In this document: piece after piece, positions 62,506-64,000 of the stretch
Position numbering within the stretch: the stretch's first letter is position 1
Layout: each line of letters opens with the position of its first letter
NCBI RefSeq assembly: GCF_019468465.1
Contig: NZ_CP080519.1
Span: forward strand, 9,975,001-10,039,000
Source of the DNA: Amycolatopsis sp. DSM 110486
GTDB taxonomy: Bacteria > Actinomycetota > Actinomycetes > Mycobacteriales > Pseudonocardiaceae
Direction: 5' to 3'
DNA: 64,000 nucleotides
Notes under the pieces: generated by a model
What the model saw: the letters and a program-made list of their open reading frames with translations, nothing else
What the model was told of the DNA's origin: nothing
The model's database searches: none
Translations under genes and position numbers: made by a program

Positions 62506-63491
62506 TCAGACGGCGGGAACGTCCGAGTGCGCTCGGTGTGTCGTCACCTCGGCGACCGGGCGCCGAGCCGTCATCCGGGTTGGCTGGCCGTACCCGATTC
62601 GCAGCAGGGCATGCACCTGGCCCAACCCGTCGAAGATCTCCAGTAGCGGACTGCGGATGCTGCGGACCTCGAACGGCTGCGACAGGAACGAAGTGGCGAG
62701 ACCTTCGACCGTCGCTGTCAGCAGGACGCGCTGCATGACCGTGCCGGCACGGACCTCGGCGTCGCGCCGTGGTCCCGGGTAAGCACCGCGGCGAGCAGGG
62801 GATCCTGCTCGAACTCCCGCGGCGGGATGGCCTGGTTCATGTGCGACGCGCGGTGCCACACGACGCCAGGGAAGTTTGGCGGCGGCCCGAAGGCGATCAC
62901 CGGTACGCCGTCCGGGCTCTCCACCGGGCGCCCCGTCCAGTGCGCCGATTCCGCCTGGAACTCGGCGTCGTCGGCTTGCACGGCTTCGGCTCGCCGAATC
63001 AGCGCGGCGACCTGCGGGTAACGTCGTGAAGCGTCCAAGAACTCCACCTGCCCGCCCTCGGCGAGCGCCGCCGACTTCAACCGGCCGCGCGCGTACGGCG
63101 GGACCGCCTGCTCGAAGAATGGCCGCCGATTGGTGTGCCTGCGGAATACCGCCCCGGCGAGCTTGCGATCGGGCTCCGTGGCGTGCCTGACGCCGTCGAG
63201 GCGGACGACGGCGAGAAGGCCGGGCGAAGCGACGTCCGGCAGGATCCGCACCCGTACCGCGAGCCCGTTGAGCCGGAGGGTGATCACCAGGTTGAACAAC
63301 GCGGCGCCGCAGGACAGCCTCGCCTCCCGCGCCGCCGGGTCCGCAACCACGAGCACCCGGTCTCGATCGAGCCACACCTCGATCCGGTCACCGTCGACGA
63401 TGAACTGCCACGGCTGGGTGTTGTGCGGCGACGGCGCTCGCACCGCCGCCGCGACGGCCTGGTCGAGCGCGGTCGGAAGCTGGAGGTCCAT
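62506..63491 (-). pseudogene. Acg-family nitroreductase-like gene with apparent frameshift
   Basis: From ATG 63491 the reading MDLQLPTALDQAVAAAVRAPSPHNTQPWQF continues as an Acg-type protein (SCGAALFNLVITLRL, RRHTNRRPFFE, SHMNQAIPPREFEQDPLLAVL-like segment) to about 62765. The conserved C-terminus (AEVRAGTVMQRVLLTATVEGLATSFLSQPFEV, then LLRIGYGQP) is in another frame ending at 62506. One missing base near 62758-62767 (GGCGCGACGCC) explains it. Without the shift the protein would be ~328 residues. Recent mutation or sequencing error cannot be separated. Confidence 0.75.
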
Positions 63492-63581
63492 CGTGGTCTC
63501 CGTAGGAACAGGAACTGGGTACACCCTTCGAGGCTGGTCTTCTCGATCGGTCCGGCGTACGGGCACCGGTCACGAGGCCGA

Positions 63582-63597
63582 AGGACCTAAGGCCCCT
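63582..63597. promoter_or_regulatory. DosR-box-like site AGGACC-TAAG-GCCCCT
   Basis: Imperfect palindrome (GGACC and GGCCC around TAA) between the MBL gene's 3' end and the Acg-like start at 63491, about 90-105 bases upstream of the latter. Confidence 0.4.
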
Positions 63598-64000
63598 CAC
63601 AGCAGAACGCGCTCACCTTCGGCAGGCACCACCGCGCACCACCCGTACTCCGCGTGCAGAGCCTTCGCCAGCCTTCTCGTCCGATCGGCTTCGTCCTGCA
63701 CGACGTAGACCGTCTCCGGCGCCGTTCCCGCACCCGCCGCCCACGCCAGGAGCGAACTCTCGTCCGCCCGCGTCCCGAATGCGCCGAGCTGGGTGATCTC
63801 AGCCCGGGTCGGCACGTAACGGCCGCGGATCTTCACCTGCCGGTCTCCTGCCGCGAGGCAGTGGGCCGGGGTCCCGGACGGCGCCAGGCCCACCAGCACC
63901 ACAGCATTGTGCGAGTCCGGCAGCATCCTGGACAGGTGCCCCCGGACCCGCCCGCAAGACGCCGACGCGGTGCCGGCGAGGACGACGGCGGGCCCGGGCA
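63597..64000 (-). CDS. MBL-fold RNA-processing-type protein, C-terminal part (runs off window)
   Basis: Open from the window edge to the TGA at 63597, ~133 residues seen. It matches the C-terminal RMMBL/beta-CASP end of CPSF-type metallo-beta-lactamases: AVVLAGTASASCGRVRGHL, RMLPDSHNAVVLVGLAPSGTPA, QVKIRGRYVPTRAEI and ETVYVVQDEADRTRRLAKAL. The usual metal-site motif SAHAD is replaced by FGTRAD, so the metal site may be incomplete. An MBL of this kind is also a DosR-regulon neighbour in mycobacteria (family knowledge). Confidence 0.8.
   Translation of the reverse strand, partial: PGPAVVLAGTASASCGRVRGHLSRMLPDSHNAVVLVGLAPSGTPAHCLAAGDRQVKIRGRYVPTRAEITQLGAFGTRADESSLLAWAAGAGTAPETVYVVQDEADRTRRLAKALHAEYGWCAVVPAEGERVLL

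Noticed and set aside
1..64000. Search for CRISPR arrays, tRNA and rRNA genes
   Set aside because: No regularly spaced repeats, tRNA cloverleaf or rRNA sequence was recognised by eye; a tRNA/rfam scan would be needed to exclude short RNAs.

Overview
The window is very GC-rich DNA with strong third-position GC bias, frequent GTG/TTG starts and tight ATGA/GTGA gene overlaps. Its protein families (MmyB-type XRE regulators, Acg/Hrp1/Rv1733c-like dormancy proteins, MHS transporters) point to an actinobacterium, most likely a Pseudonocardiales-type soil organism such as an Amycolatopsis or Pseudonocardia relative. That placement is inferred; there is no rRNA or other marker gene. No tRNA, rRNA, CRISPR array or replication origin was seen.

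Region 1 (1-37.1 kb) is a catabolic region made of regulator-plus-operon blocks. (a) 1-4.4 kb: a truncated aldehyde dehydrogenase, AraC and LysR regulators and an ACMSD-type amidohydrolase/decarboxylase. (b) 4.6-10.2 kb: a divergently controlled ring-hydroxylation and ring-cleavage cluster with a two-component flavin monooxygenase, an extradiol dioxygenase, a fumarylacetoacetate-hydrolase-family enzyme, a YCII protein and a frameshifted RibB-like gene, next to a GntR regulator. (c) 10.3-13.3 kb: an SDR, an aldo/keto reductase and an XRE regulator. (d) 13.5-26.6 kb: an IclR-centred locus. One arm (minus strand) has two MHS transporters, a three-domain RidA protein, a flavin-reductase-like protein and an FAD/Fe-S oxidoreductase. 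The other arm (plus strand) has an acyl-CoA ligase, a cyclase-family protein, a Zn-ribbon/OB protein and a thiolase. A shared 11-bp palindrome AGACA-N-TGTCT lies before both arms. (e) 26.6-32.5 kb: an AraC regulator and a three-subunit molybdenum hydroxylase with a membrane protein, ended by a strong terminator. (f) 32.5-37.1 kb: an MFS transporter with a divergent XRE regulator, and a lower-GC pair of a succinate-semialdehyde-type dehydrogenase and a GFA-family protein.

Region 2 (37.4-57.2 kb) is an island of sulfur/persulfide and metal-handling genes among decayed mobile DNA. It has an ArsR-rhodanese fusion divergent from an MBL-rhodanese protein and a transporter. A second MBL-rhodanese protein, a TauE/TSUP permease and a CstR-like (Cys-Gly-Cys) CsoR-family repressor share G-tract palindromic operators. 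A multicopper oxidase, a P1B ATPase and SHOCT-tail membrane proteins are also present. Remnants include an integrase, an IS256 transposase, a class V aminotransferase and a LigD fragment. A roughly 1.2-kb direct repeat (46412-47579 and 55972-57163) bounds a 9.6-kb segment with reciprocal gene truncations.

Region 3 (57.3-64 kb) resembles part of a mycobacterial DosR dormancy regulon: two Acg-type nitroreductases (one frameshifted), an Rv1733c-like membrane protein, an Hrp1-like CBS protein and the end of an MBL-fold protein, with DosR-box-like palindromes before several of them. A drug-efflux MFS gene and a truncated IS481 element interrupt it.
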